Source: Cavia porcellus
Lineage: Eukaryota; Chordata; Mammalia; Rodentia; Caviidae
Direction of reading: 5' to 3'
Length of the DNA stretch: 64,000 nt
Assembly (NCBI RefSeq): GCF_034190915.1
Contig: NW_026947489.1
Span: forward strand, 59,830,001 to 59,894,000
Shown piece after piece: positions 1 through 12,745 of the stretch. Under the pieces are notes generated by a model that worked only from the letters and a program-made list of their open reading frames with translations, was not told the origin of the DNA and made no database searches. The number at the start of each line of letters is the position of its first letter. Position 1 is the stretch's first letter. The translations under genes were made by a program, and so were the position numbers.

Positions 1-3000
1 CTGACAGGACTCTGGAGAAAAACCATTGACTCTGTTTGACAGTCATTAAGATCACAATGATATGGTCAGCGCAGCCTGGACCTCACTGAGAGACACGGCC
101 CACCTCTGCCTCCCGCTCAGTCCTTTTAGCAAAGCGAGACTAAAGATGACCAAAGCAAGCGCAGAGTGGACTGGAATAAACAGGACTGCACAGAGCAGAA
201 AGAACTGAGGGATTTTCAGTAGAATACATTCTAATATCTAGTTTCGTCACTCACATCATAGATAAAATGGACATAAGACACGCATGGAAAAACATCTTCA
301 TCTTGGATAGTAGTGCACATTTATAGACACACACACACATACAGACACACATGCACACACGGGTACTGCAACTGCTTTAAAAGCAAGGTAATGTCTTAGT
401 ACAAGGCCTAGAATGAAGTCCCCACGAAATCACTTAGACTGCACAGCATAAAACCCTTTCCTAGGGGCCTGAGCTCCAGCCCCAACACCACCACATCCTT
501 GGGACCTCGAGTGGGCCAGCTCAGGGCTCCGCTGCCCCTTTCGCACACAGGAGCAGGAAACAAGCCCCAGACCCTCCCTAGTGAAGCCAGGCAGGTTAGC
601 TGCTGCACTCACCATGCTCCTGACACTGACAACACAGCACAGCGACAGCAAGCAGCTGGGATCTGTCTCCCCAGGCCTGTTCCCGACTATCTCAGAATAA
701 TACGGAGCAGCCAGAGTTCAAAACGGCTAAGACAGTACTCCTCCCTCCCTACATAAGAGTATGCCTACTGAGACAGGCGCGCTCAGAACAGCACAGTAAC
801 CCGACTTGTGACGTTAAGGGTTCCTATTTGAGCAGGCAGACAGCCTTCTCTGGCTGTCACAGACTCTGCAGACCAAAAGATGCCTGCAGCTCCCTTCTCC
901 AAGAGTTTTCACCCCTCCTGCCTCAGCTCAGGAGGCCTCTTACTTCCAGCAACTGAAGACACACCTCACGGAGCTCTGCTGCCCCTCCTGGTCCTCTGCG
1001 CTCTGATGGCCACAAGGCAAGAGCTGCCAAAGGAGGCCTGGTGGACAGTAAACGGTACAGAACAAGAAAATAAGCCTCTTATCCTGGAAACACTCACTTC
1101 TTTTGTCTTTTTTCTGAGCTTATAAAAACAAAACAAATGAAATTTAAAAACTGCTTCTACCCAGAGCTGACACTCTTCAACTCTTCAGACCACAAGGAGA
1201 GGCCACACAGTCTTGGGCCAGGATTGCTGAAGTCTTCTCTCCTCCAAGAGCTGCTTTTAAAAGGGTACATCTCAGTCTGAGGTCCTCCATATAAATTTCA
1301 TAGTAATATTCCTTCTGTTTGCACTGATTCGACAGGTAGTAAGTGCTTTTAAAGGCACGGTATGACACAGCTATAAAATAACATAGGGTGAATGACAGAA
1401 TTTCTTGCTCAAGCCTAAAATTTCAACATTGTAACTGTATACTATTAGGTATTCTTAAAAGAAGCAATCTTCACACTCAGGCTCTGCCTGGTCTGTATCT
1501 CCAAGAGGCTTCACCCTTGCAGAACGAAACAGAAGCTACCAGGCCATGGAAAGTAAACAGCAGGCTGTGGAATGGCTCGCTCCCAAAAGACTCTGGGGTG
1601 CAGCCACACTCAGACTGCTACCTGACACACGTGTGCAAGCACTGCACCAGGGAGCCCCTCCAAGACGGAAAGGAGGTGGCCTTTGTCATGGTCCAGTGTC
1701 AGCAAGTGCTGCCCAGGCACACAGATCTAACCAACCTTGCGCCCCACGTGGTTAACAAGTAACTCTGCCCACTACACAGCTGGGCGTTTTCCTCTCATGT
1801 TCTCCATTATGCCTTCAAATACTCATGCTTTGGTTTCTATGGACTTAAAAGTCGAGAAATACCGTCTAGCTATAGTCCATCAAAGTTAAGAAGAACTGCA
1901 ACTCGCAACTCCTGGTGCTGCTAGAGCTGCAGGGCACAGCTCGTCCCCGTTTGACAAGGATGGGGTACATAACACATGATACAGGACAGAGAAGAAAGGG
2001 ACAGAGTGCAGAGGAAACAGCTGTGCCTAACTAATGAGTCCACTTTTCTCTCAGTGATTATCACTTCGGTCTTAAATTCAGAGTTATCCTTTCTCCACCC
2101 ATGAAAAAGGATACGGCAGAAGAGCTCCACACTGCACAGACAAGGTCACCCAGGAAGGCTGAAAAAGAAAAACATCAAATAAAAAAGTGCTCCAGGCGTA
2201 AGGATGAGCATTCCTACAGTCCCAATATCCGCAAGCCAAAGATCAGCTACAACTGTGCATGCCGAAAACCCCAATTCCACGGGGCAGCGCTCCCGCACCT
2301 TCACCACGTGGGTGTACATACTTACTACTGCTGGCCACACCCTGAGATGAGGCTGCTGCCCACCCACCCACCACCAGAGCCGCAGCTAGGGTCCAGTCAG
2401 CCCCAGCACGGACTTTATAGAATCCTGAGTTAAATCAGGCTCAAATTTACAGCATGTTTTTTAGTAAAGTCAAGGAGATACAGTGGTTACAAAATATAAA
2501 AATTATTTCCAACTACTTAGTAATCTTATGAATTCCAAAACTCATTAATGATAAAACAGTTTAAATACGACCTTTTAGGATACTTTATAGTTTTAGAAAA
2601 TTATCTCATCTTTTATTTCTATATTTACTTTCTTAAATGACACTAATCGTTACCTTAAGAAATCTACCTGTAAAAGGTACATTCTAAACATAGTATACAG
2701 TAAAGCGCCCTTTTAGCCAGCTGACCTCTGAACCCTGGCCAAGTGAAACACACACACACTCATGACACAGCACCACTGTGGACATTAAATACTGATGTCA
2801 AATGTTTCCTGCAGAACCAGCGCGAGGCTTGAGGGACAGAACAATGACAAGAAAGACGCATTTCTCCCTCTCTCAAGCAAGCTGTACGCTAGCTAATGGT
2901 CTCCACACCCCTTCTATCACACATGCCTCACACAGGTTTTGGACAAGAGTGCCCCTGCATCAGTGTTCAGGTTACAGCTCCAGTATTTCAGCATTGGATA

Positions 3001-4552
3001 AAGTGCACCATATCTGAAAGAAAGCATCTTAATGCTGCCGTCCATTTCGTTTGCCCAGTGTACCCTCCCAATTTGGTCATTCTGAAAAAATTCACATTAA
3101 ATCCAAGTCCTGGGCCAGCACCCCGAACTGTGTGACTTTGGATCCTCTGATTTTACAACATCCTCCACTGGGCCCGGCTTCACTGGGCAGTGACCCCCAG
3201 AGCCCTGGACTAGGTGGGGGGACTGAGCTCTAAGGGAGGAGGCCCCCAGAGCAGCTGTCCCTGCCTGAGGCCCTGCCCCTACAGGAAGGCTGGTTGGGAA
3301 AGATAGGGTGCCCTTTCTGCTGACTGGGGACCAGCAGTGGAAACCACAGGTGTGTACTCAGGCCGCTTTGCCCTGCATCACACACCCTGGGGAGCCAGCC
3401 CGGGGCTGAAGGAGCCTGTCCTAGTGATCATAAAGTCCAGTCCCAGCAAGGACAGCCACCCTGAGGCCGTTGTTAGGTGTGTCTAGGTAGAATAATGCAA
3501 AGTTAAGAAGTAGGATACACTGATAAAGCAAAAACAGAGAAGAAAAAAGGCAAAGTACTAAGTGATTTTTTGGTACACACCTAAAATCCCAGCATTTGGG
3601 AGGCTGAGGCAGGAAGGTTGCCTTGAGTTCAAGGTCAACCTCAACTACAAAGCAAAACCTTATCTCAAAAGACAAACAAAAAAAACAAAGAAGTAGCATA
3701 CAAAATAAGCCCACCACAAATCAGTATTATCAGAAGTATTTCCAATGATGTCAGGGCCACTGAGGAAAAAGTTTCCATTAAAAAATTAGAGCCAGGCAGT
3801 TGTGCACACTTGTAATTCTAGCACTTGAAAGCTGAGGCAGGAGAATCACTGCGAGTAACCTATACAGTGGGTTCAAGGCCAGCCTCCACTGCAACCCTGT
3901 CTGAAAGCCAAAGGAAAAAGTTTTATGTTACCTGCCTGTACTAACTCCTCATTATGAAGGCAATCATGTACGGCAAGCATGTACTAATAAAATAAAATTT
4001 TAAAATCATGCTAGATGTTTTGGTGCCTACAAAACTGAGCTTTCTTCATTCAGCCAGATTTTACTGGTATACTTCACACATAATAATGATCGAATCCATC
4101 ATAGAGAATCTGCACCCGTATACAATGTAACTTTTTTCCATTCCCCTATCCTCCTCCCCTCCCAAAACTGAGCTTCCAACATCTGTAAAAATCAGATATA
4201 TAAATGGCAGACTGTCACTGTGTGTGCAGTATCAAACACACCTTCCAACAGGGACCTAACGCCATCCAGTCTCCAGCAACAGACCCCTCCTAGCACAGGT
4301 CTCCTGAGAGTTTCCAGGCAGAAACAGCCTGCCCATGCTAGCCTACAGCAAACGTCAAAGCTGACCTAGAATCAACCCTCCCACATCAAGATGAACTCAA
4401 GGACTGGAAACTGAGGTAAGTCACCGAAATGACAAAGAGCTTTTTTCATTGGGCAGATTTCCCTTTAAAGCAGAATTTCAACAATCCTGCAAAGAACTAT
4501 GCTGAAATGCCAATGTATTGATTAAAGATACAAAATCAGATTTCCTACTGAC
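1..4552 (-). other. PAXIP1: PAXIP1 intron 2 (partial)
   Basis: This stretch lies downstream of exon 2 in transcriptional terms and reaches the window edge. I searched for the codons of the next BRCT1 residues and found none. It contains a short CA-rich tract near 328-360 and two diverged B1 SINEs near 3.56-3.92 kb. The remaining ORFs look random. Confidence 0.65.
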
Positions 4553-4687
4553 CTTTACAACAGGTAGGTCAAAGACTTCCCGAGCTTCACCGACCTCCGG
4601 GTTGTCCCCATCCTCTGAAATTATGTGTGAGGCGAGAGCATTGTAGGATACTTCCTTGGCTTTTCCAGCTTTAAGAAGCTGAATAAC
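4553..4687 (-). CDS. PAXIP1: PAXIP1 (PTIP) coding exon 2, start of BRCT domain 1
   Basis: The exon encodes 45 residues, [13 protein letters not shown] through EVFDLPVVK, continuing PAXIP1 directly from exon 1. It covers protein residues 28-72, the first half of the N-terminal BRCT repeat, which helps bind phosphoserine ligands in the DNA damage response (family knowledge). The acceptor AG is at 4689-4688 and the donor is AAG followed by gtcagt (GT at 4552-4551). Both exon boundaries are phase 0 and the length is 135 nt. In mammals the next residues begin with Pro-Ser-Trp-Val. I found no exon encoding them further left, so exon 3 probably lies outside the window. Reading past the donor meets unrelated intronic codons. 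Confidence 0.95.
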
Positions 4688-6878
4688 CTTTAAAGACATG
4701 CACATAAATTAAAGTGAACACTACTGTACTCCATTTCTGATTTATGTGAATAATCGCAAAAAGTGACAGGACATTTTACTAAAAACACACCACATAAGTA
4801 GAATTAACCACCTTTGGGAACAATAAAAGATAGCAAACTTGATTTACTGACCGAGCTACAGAAGGTACTGTGAGTCAGCTACTACCTGTCTGTCTTCCAG
4901 ACAGACAGGACAGACTAGGACATCTTCCGGACCACCAGCCCAGGGCTTGAGGACCAGGAGTTTCATTATCATTAGGGCGAGGAAGCAACTCATGAGCACA
5001 AGTGGAGACCCACAAGTGGAGAACACACAGGTGTTAACCAGGCAAAAAGAAAGCAAGAGTCCAGTAGCTGGGCAGGTGAACCCTGAGGTGCCATGCAAAC
5101 CCATTCACACCTGGGGCCACTCTTCCTCCCTATCTTTGCTTGACCCCAAGCATCTTGGGTTCACACAGGCACATTAGGGGCCCCCACCATTACACACTCC
5201 AGCTTGCAGCAGTTAACTCTTTCTCTTCCTCAGGCCCCTACTCTGCTTCTTTTTCATGCCAACCTCCTGAAACAAGTCTCAGCTTTCTGTGTTCACAGTC
5301 TCACTTCTTAGTTACTCTTACACTCCCTGCAGCCCAGTCCAAGTTTCCATGGACTTGGAAGCTGCCAGCTGCCACCACTTCTTCCCAAGTTCACACCCCA
5401 GTCTCTCCTGCCTGATTTTCCCATGCACTCTGCACAGTGAACATCCTGAGGTACCCCACATACACAAATGTCTTCAAACTCTAGCATGGGCATTCCATGT
5501 GACAATAATCTCTCATCTCAAGGCTAAACTGAAATGACACCTAGCCACAACTCAGTGGGGTCTTCTATGGATCCCAGGGGAGAAACGTGTACCACTTGCA
5601 CTCCTTCTCCCACCCTGAAGGGCCCCTTCCTCCTTCTGACACTTGGTCCAAGGCCTGACCCATACTAGATACTCCCAACATGGTACTCGACCCACATTTA
5701 CCAAAGACAGAGAAAAGCTGCTCTGGTATTAAACTTTTTAGAAAACACACTGTCTCACATTAAGGTATTTGCAGAGGACATCCTTAAGTATATTTAGACT
5801 TGACACATAGTTGAACAAATATGGTTGGGGCCAGCTTGTTCCCCATTTCAAGTAACAGTGGGTTCAAGTCTCCTGTAAGAGCCAAAGTCCTAAAAAGAAG
5901 AGCAGGAAGGAGGGGGAAGACAATCATGGATAGTGGGGAAAAAAATGGAGATGACAAATACTGGGAAAAGTGCCCATTTTTACCACTCAGGCTTTAGCAC
6001 TTGTTTTTAAGTCTTTAAACTCAAAGCTGGAAGTCTCTACACACTAAAGTGACAGGAGAAAAATACCTAATGCGGTTTAGTTAGGCAAACACACTGACCA
6101 GCCCCTGGAAGGCTGTCTTTCACAATTCCTTCTCTACCATCCAGGCTATCTGTGAAATGGTAGTGCCCACAGCTCCATGTCTAATTAAGTTAGGATTACA
6201 GATTACTTCCTTGCTCCAAGCTCAGCGCTGCGGGTGTGAAACCTTTAAGAAAGGAAATGTTTTGAAGATTGGCTCCAAGAAGATGCCAAACAGAGGTTCA
6301 TTTCTACCACGGACTAAAAGCTAAAGTACATTTCTAGCAGATATTACTATACTCTGATGGTTACAGGGTATTATTACCTAGGACAACCCACACTATCCTC
6401 TGGTTAGGGAAAATGCTGCGCCCGCTGTGACGGTGTTTGCATGGAATATTCTGTATTTCCAATTCACAACATGTGAACCACCTGGGACTCGGAAGGCCAG
6501 CCCTCCGCCAGGACCCCCGGCTACAGAACCCCGGCTGCATGCGGCACGAGCGCTCCAGGCCGGCCTGGGCAGGTCCGTAGCCCCCACCCTTGGGCGACCC
6601 GTGTCCCCGCGTTGAGCCCTCTGCGCAGGCTGTCGGCGGCGCTCTGGGCCCCGGTGCCCACCCTCACCCAGCACAAGCCGGGAACCCGAGACCGCGGGGC
6701 GGGTCAGGCAGGTCGCGTCCCCATTCTAGGAACGCGCGACGCGATGAGGACGCGGACGCGGACGGGACCTCCGACCCACGCACTCTCCCGGCGGGCCAGC
6801 CCACCTGGCGGCCCGTCTTGCGCCCCGGCGCACGCCCGCGAGGGGGACACTGGGCAGCCCGGGTCGGGCTGGCGATAC
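4688..6878 (-). other. PAXIP1: PAXIP1 intron 1
   Basis: The 2.2-kb intron lies between the two recognised PAXIP1 exons and starts inside the CpG island. I see no further coding exon and no clear SINE. The sequence is ordinary single-copy-looking DNA. Several ORFs on either strand have no recognisable similarity or codon pattern. Confidence 0.8.
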
Positions 6879-7870
6879 CTGCGGGTCGATGTCGCCCACC
6901 GCGTAGTACTTGACCTCGCGGAACATCTCCTCGGGAACTTCGGAAGCCGGGTCCGACATGTTCGCGGCGGCGCGGAGGCAGCGCGGAGCCCCGCCCCCGC
7001 CCGGCTCCGCCGCCGCTCCCAGTCCCCTGCCGCCCCCGCGCCCAGTGTCCCCGCAGTCCGCCAACCGTCTGCCCACTTCCCCGCGGCCCGGCCCAGCCCG
7101 GCCCGGCCTCAGATCGGGCCAGCTGCTCGCCCGCGTCCCGACCCGCGCCGAGTGCACTAAGCGCGGGAGCCGCGCGCGCCCTGCGGACCGCACCATCGTG
7201 CCAGCGGTAGGGGGGGGCTCCTGGGAGCAGCATGGCCGGTAGAGCCAAGAAGAGTCTCTCCTGCAGCCTGAGACCCCAGATGATACAGACACTGGCGCTC
7301 CTGCTTCGAAGACAGACAGCTGGACGCCACTTGCCTCCCATAAACCAGCCGCGGGCACGCAGAAACCCGGCTGCCCCCGCGGGCCGCGGTAAGCTAGTCC
7401 GGGGGCGGGGGCGGACGGCCCCTCCCGTCACCCTGCGCGGCCGCGGGCGGCGCATGCGTGTGAAGGAGGCGGGGCCTCGGGCTTGGCGACGGCGACCTGG
7501 TGGGGCAAGTGTCGTGGCGTTGTGCGGCCGAGCGAAGCTGCCCATCCACGACCTTGGGCCACACGTGTAGGTTCCACTGTCCGCTCCCGGCTCCAACGCC
7601 GAGCTCTGAGCTGCGCCGGCTCTGACGACAGCGGGGATCGCGTTCCGCACCCCCGCGACACCCGGCGATCGCGAGGAAGGCGAAGGCGGTGCGGTCGGAG
7701 AGGTCCCCAGCGTCGCTGGGCCGCGGGGGTTGGACGGGGTCTAAAACCCTCGCTGTGAACGTCAGCGGGGCGCTCGAAGAGAAGGCTACGCCTTTGCAGC
7801 TCTCCGTGACACCGCAGTTCGATAGCTCTCTCAACGTTGGAGACTCAAGTCGGCCCATGTGTCACTCGGG
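6470..7870. promoter_or_regulatory. CpG island and TATA-less promoter region of PAXIP1
   Basis: This 1.4-kb segment is conspicuously GC- and CpG-rich compared with its AT-rich flanks. It contains PAXIP1 exon 1 and the DNA upstream of it. Visible sites are adjacent GC boxes (7401-7413), another GC box (about 7466-7477), a GCGCATGCGT NRF1-like palindrome (about 7450-7459), and an ETS-type CACTTCCGG just outside (7941-7949). No TATA box is apparent. The pattern is typical of a constitutively active housekeeping promoter. In human a divergent lncRNA starts near PAXIP1 (established knowledge), so bidirectional transcription is plausible but not shown here. Long ORFs in this island on both strands are an effect of GC composition. 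Confidence 0.85.
6879..6959 (-). CDS. PAXIP1: PAXIP1 (PTIP) coding exon 1, start codon to first splice donor
   Basis: The exon encodes 27 residues, beginning [13 protein letters not shown] and ending GDIDPQ. This is the N-terminus of PAX-interacting protein 1, a nuclear adaptor with six BRCT domains. It links the MLL3/MLL4 H3K4 methyltransferase complex and 53BP1-dependent DNA damage responses (established knowledge). The ATG is at 6959-6957 on the minus strand inside a CpG island. The exon ends at CAG followed by the donor GTATCG (GT at 6878-6877). It joins in phase 0 to exon 2, whose first codon is Val. The start matches the known PTIP start, and the residues after position 8 are near-identical to the mammalian protein as I recall it. 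The full protein is about 1,050-1,070 residues, so only its beginning lies in this window. Confidence 0.95.
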
Positions 7871-7879
7871 TCTGTGATG

Positions 7880-9484
7880 GAAAGAGGTCCTGGAGGTGAA
7901 CGTCGTCAGCTGGTCCTTTGGCCAGCGCCCTTTAACTGGCCACTTCCGGCCGGTGCCCTTTCTGTTGTCTTTAATTTTATGTAGGTGTGAGTGATTTTGT
8001 TAAAGCAAAGTGAACAGTACACATTTCGTGTTCATCTATTTTCTGGTTGTGTTCTGCTTTTTACACTTGAGTGACCTGAAACCCTGTTCTATGCCTAGCA
8101 AGTTTCTTTTACAAATAGTTATTGAGTACTGGCCTGAATGAATAACCAAGAAATTTGTCACCCATTTTTTATGTTTTTGTGACATCACTCTGTTGTCAGG
8201 AAATTTTTAAATGCCTAAGAATATACAGAAAGCATCAGCGTAATAAATTGTGTTTCTGAAGCTCATGTCTTTGTTGGCTTGTATCAGAGTTGTTTAGCTG
8301 CTTGCTGCTTGGTTAAACACAAACTGAGCAAGTCATTTTATTAAAGCCCTGGAAATTGACCTCAACCTGGTACCTACTTTTGTAAATGAAAAAAATAATT
8401 AGTAACATTCAGCAGGTCCAGTTTATTTCATGTTACTTCAAGTGCCATTAGTAAGGTAAATCGGGAGTTTAAGAAATCTGCACAATTAAGATCCAATCAA
8501 GAAAAATGGTTCAGCCAAATTTTACCTGAAATCATCTTCATTTAGATAATGGATGTTCTAAGAAATAGCCTGAAGTCATGAAGCATGGTGATTCAACTTT
8601 TAAAGAAAAACAGTGAGACTCGTGAGAAAACTACTCTTACAGAAAGTCCACTTTTGTAATATAAAATGCCCATTACAAAATTACTGGGAAAATGCCACAT
8701 TAAGATTGCTGTATTTTACTCATAAATAGATAATTATCACTGATTATTGTGACATTTGAAAGATAACCCACGTAAGGTAGTACTTCCTTAAATGAAAGTT
8801 TTCCATCTCTTCTGTAACTTGGAGGCATGTAGTACCCCCAATATGATGCTTTGAGTGTTGATATTTTATAGTTTTCCCAAGTAAAGCTACAACATGATCA
8901 TGTGACTTCCCAAGAGTGATCAGCCTTGGTGCTGATACAAATCAGGTAAAGTGGGAAATTATATTGAGTTTAGAAAAAATGTACAATTGTACTTCCATCC
9001 AGTTGTACTTCTGAGGGAAACCCGAGACACAATTACTTAGGTCTTACCAAATGGCTTTTTAAAACTGCATTTCTGTGTTTTATGCAACAATCTTGGCTTC
9101 AGGTTCTGTTCAGTTTAGCCACACGCCTGGATAACATCAGAGATAGATGTTATCCATGTTCAATAAACCTTTGTCTTGAGTTTATAGGCTATAACACACC
9201 TGTCTCATGAAAGGGTCCAGATCCTAGAGACACAGGACAGTTTTCTCATTTGTCCCTGTGGTTGTTTAGCTACTTAGCCAGCATGGAAAAATTAGGAAAC
9301 ACAAGTAAGAAAACAGTAAATTATCCTCAATCCCTACTGAGATCCTTCCAGACACTGTCCCATATAAATATATTTTTCCTTTAACAAGAAAAATCACACC
9401 TTGTATACACTTCTATTGCTCCTTCCCCCGCCCCCAAGAAAATGTCTTCCATGTCAGAAGGATCTACCTCCTTTAATAGATATA
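7880..9484. other. Intergenic sequence with no recognised feature
   Basis: AT-rich DNA lies between the CpG island and the first interspersed repeat. I see no convincing coding potential and no SINE. It could hold exons of a divergent non-coding transcript, but nothing in the sequence establishes that. Confidence 0.5.
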
Positions 9485-9845
9485 TTGTGTTTGCTTCGCA
9501 TTGCTGTAGCAAACTCCCGGAAAATTTAAAGGAGGAAAAGTTTGTTTTGGTTTAAGTTTCTGAGGTGCCAGTCCGTGGCCAGGTGGCTCTCAGGCCCGTG
9601 GTGAGGCAGAAACATGGCAGAGGAAAACTGCTCACCTCATGCAGCCAGAGAGCAGAAAGAAGAACTAGAGGAAACAGTCTGTGAGCAGGTACAGTCCCCA
9701 AAGTCACCCGCAGGAGCACGCCCTCCCCCTGGGCCCTACCTCCTGCATCCACCACTTAACTGTTACCAGTTATAGTCTCACCCATGAATTAATCCACTTG
9801 ATGAAGTCAAAGGCCTCTTGGTCCAGTCACCATTCACTGAACACA
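9485..9845 (+). repeat. Interspersed repeat, copy 1 of a family seen at least three times
   Basis: The segment begins with cattgctgtagcaaactc and carries a phrase close to tttctgaggtgccagtc. It ends with a motif resembling attaatccacttgatgaagt. The same phrases, diverged, occur at 33190-33600 and 51155-51470. I recognise this as a common rodent and mammalian interspersed repeat but cannot name its family with confidence. Any ORF inside it is incidental. Confidence 0.55.
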
Positions 9846-9865
9846 AGAGCATTCGTGGAGCACAT

Positions 9866-10700
9866 TTTTTTTGTTTTTATTTAAAGAAAGAAAAAACAAA
9901 AAGGGCAGAAATAATACATAATTTCAAAGACAAAATAAACAGTAAGAAATCACTAGTTGATGATTACATATTGACCTCTTACAAATAGTTGTTCAAGTTG
10001 CAAAAGTGAAGTATACAAAGTGGACCTTCAAACAGTGAGACTGCAAACAGTTCTGTTTATCCAACAAAAACTTAGTAATATGGTTATCAATCCTATGCAC
10101 TTAAACATACATGCAGTTATGCATATCTTCAATTATGTTGAGACTGAACAAAACAAAGCAGGCTAAAAATCACTCTGAACAAAGAATAATAGTAATTCTG
10201 GATTTCACATCAAGGCACTAAGGGATCAGCACTGGGTACTGTAGTATCTCTTTTTCTTCAAAGTATTTGTTCATTTCATCATGTGTTACAAGATCAGTTC
10301 TCATAAACTGTTTATAAGTTGTACACATGCATGAGTCTTAACATGTATCTCTATCCTTTCTATATTGGAGAAACAAAACAAAGCAAGACAAAACAATATA
10401 TTCCTATAAACATATGAAACGAAAAAGTCAAAATCACAGTACAAGGTGATCTACAATGGTTACTGTGTTGTCTTCAATAGAATTGTCTACATAGTATAAT
10501 TGAATATAGCAGTACATAACAATATTAATAAAAACAACTTTGTAGATTGTGTAAAACTTCAAAAGCAGGTAATAATCAAACCAGAGTGGGTATCCTAGTG
10601 AATCTTGTCGTCTTCAGTGTAGTTTCTTGTACTCTCAGACTTGATATTATCAATCATTTGAATAAAATCTGTCGATAACAAACAGCAATCAAATGAAATT
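9866..10700 (-). mobile_element. L1 3' UTR fragment, antisense
   Basis: Read on the minus strand, this ends in tttaaataaaaacaaaaa, a poly(A) signal and tail. The roughly 200 bp before the tail align with the 3' end of another element on the plus strand at 49665-49890. Shared phrases include gtccactttgtat, aacaactatt and tgatttcttactgtt. Two copies of one 3'-polyadenylated, AT-rich unit suggest a LINE-1 3' UTR of an older subfamily. The 5' boundary is approximate and no ORF2 coding is visible. Confidence 0.5.
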
Positions 10701-11274
10701 TAACTAAGATCAGTCATGGTAAAACAGTATAAGTTATACAAGGCTCCAGATTAAGTTAATAGGAAATTAAGGATGATTACTGTACTATATCCTGCTATTT
10801 TTAGGATAGCTGTCTGTAGTGGGGAACATTTTAAGTCTAAACCATAACAGTAATGCCCCATTGTACCAAAATTTATTTCGTCCTGTGGTATTGCATGTCC
10901 CTTGTTTCCCATTTAACACCTATAAACAATGGTGCAATGAAGCTGGCCTCTTAAAAGAGGAGTCCACATAGGGTGTTTTAGACTGTCTCATCCTTTGAGT
11001 GGCTGTACCTCTTGTCACATGAGCACCTAGACACACACTGGTAAGACGACTTGGATCAAGGGTTCCAAACTGTAGGCAGTTTGCAGGCCTAGGTAGCCGC
11101 GTGCTTCCAGCTCTGCCCGCGTCCATTAGCCAAAAGCTCACCTTGTGATCCTAGTCTTAATTGCCAGGGAAAGGATATGGCATCCATAGTATCTTGCCCA
11201 TCTTGGCCAATTTTTAAAATTTCTACAAATTAAGATTAGGAAGTGTAATACAACATAACCACTCCCTGCCCCAA

Positions 11275-12235
11275 GGTGGCTCCCAGAGATGGTAGAGGAA
11301 CGGGTCTTGATGCTGGACAGCGGAGGCTATTGTGACCAAGCAGGGGACTCCTGGGACAGAAGGTGGTGGTTGTGCACTTCTAGTGCATCCACGTTTCTGG
11401 CAATTTCTACCAAAACATACCTGACTTTCTTCCGCAGGGAGATGAACACCAATCTATCCTGCAGCCCTACCACTTCTGGACTCCTGGCATATCTTCTGGC
11501 AGACTGTGCCAGGAGTGCTGCCTCAACAGGCCAAGCCAGATCACCCTGGACCGCCTCACGGTATTTGACAAGACCTTACCACCCTATGACAAGAAAAAGT
11601 GAGCAGTGGTTTCTGTTGCCTTTGAGGTTGAGCATCTGAATCCCAGGACAAGGTTTGCCTCCTTGGGAGCTTCTGGTTCATGAGGTCAGCCGGAAGTACT
11701 GGGCAGTGACAGCCATCCTGGAAGAAAAGAGAAGAAAGACCAAGATCTATTACCAGAAGAAAAAAATATCACAAGGCTACAAGAACAGGCAGAAAAGAAT
11801 GCGGAGGAAAAAACTACCAAGTTCTTCAAGACGCACAGATTCCTACTGTGAGTCCAATAAAGGCCTTCAGTGCCTCATGGTAGGCCTGGCAAGCCCTTCC
11901 TTATCCCTCTGGTTTGTGGGGGACCCAGGGATAGCTGTCCAGGTGCCACAGGTAGCTTGGGACCTAGAGAGCTGGGGACAGAGAAGACATCTTTGTCACT
12001 ACTCCGTGTAAGACAGTCTTTCCATGCAGTTACTTTAATGGTGCTTATTATGCAGATGGAGTTTGTAAACCTCTTGTTTCTGAGAGAACTGTAGAGAAGC
12101 AATAGAACCACCATAGTCCAGCTGTCAGATGGGAGGAGGCGCTTGCTAACTCATGCCAAGTATCTGGTGTGCACCCAGGAGACCACAGGCATTGCCCCTG
12201 CTCCTCCTCTCTCTTACTGGAAACAAATTTATTTT
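11275..12235 (+). pseudogene. Processed pseudogene of ribosomal protein L13a
   Basis: An intronless, broken copy of RPL13A mRNA, the large-subunit protein eL13. The ATG at 11289 opens into a diverged N-terminus that soon shifts frame. Later frames recover recognisable pieces: FRREMNTNL near 11430-11455, a segment around ggcatatcttctggc, PPYDKKK near 11578-11600, and a lysine/arginine-rich C-terminus near 11720-11835. After the CDS comes a 3' UTR matching the long RPL13A form: ccaataaaggc near 11855, the phrase aggtgccacaggtagc near 11941, and an end near ggaaacaaatttattt at about 12220. Multiple frameshifts rule out expression as L13a. A minus-strand B1-like SINE abuts its 3' end. Confidence 0.85.
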
Positions 12236-12330
12236 TGTGGCTGTTTAGGCAGGGTCTCCCTATGTAGTTCAGCCTTGCCTTGAACTCACTGTGCAACCCA
12301 GGCTGGACGTGAACTCAACGTTGATCCTCC
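12236..12330 (-). mobile_element. B1-type SINE, antisense
   Basis: It reads cagggtctccctatgtagtt and then gaactcactgtgcaaccc, the reverse complement of the B1 body. It directly follows the RPL13A pseudogene. Boundaries are approximate. Confidence 0.65.
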
Positions 12331-12639
12331 TGTGCGGAGGCTTCATGGGTGCTCATGTCCCATTTCCTTGGCTGCCACTTGGCAGCAAAGGAATCTGTTC
12401 TGTGTAACTCTGCATCCAGGTTCCAGGGATATTTCCTTCCTCTCATCCTTTGGACCTGGGGTGATGAGGGCTCCTTGCTTCTTGTCTGGGTTTTTTCATC
12501 ATCTGTACATCCTAGCCACCACATGGTAATTAGTCCCTTCATAAATATATGTCCCAAGGTGACCCTAGATTGCGTGTGCTGCTTCCAACTGTGGTCCTGA
12601 TAGTGCTGGACATGAAACTTGATGCCAGAATTTTTTGCT

Positions 12640-12745
12640 TTGCTTTGTTTGTTTGTTTGTTTGGCTTCAAAATTGTGTTAATCATCCTCCTACAACCTCT
12701 AAAGTGCTGGCTTTACAGGTGTGCACCACCACACTCAGTGTATTT
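12640..12745 (-). mobile_element. Diverged B1-type SINE, antisense
   Basis: Starts with a (GTTT)n poly-A complement. It retains aaagtgctggctttacaggt and tgtgcaccaccaca, the reversed B1 head. Confidence 0.6.

Noticed and set aside
6664..7650. 328-codon minus-strand ORF and several other long ORFs in the CpG island
   Set aside because: GC-rich DNA has few stop codons. The true PAXIP1 start is in one of the overlapping frames, with a clear splice donor after 27 codons.
11289..12011. Expressed small protein genes at 11289-11639 and 11655-12011
   Set aside because: They are fragments of a frameshifted RPL13A processed pseudogene.
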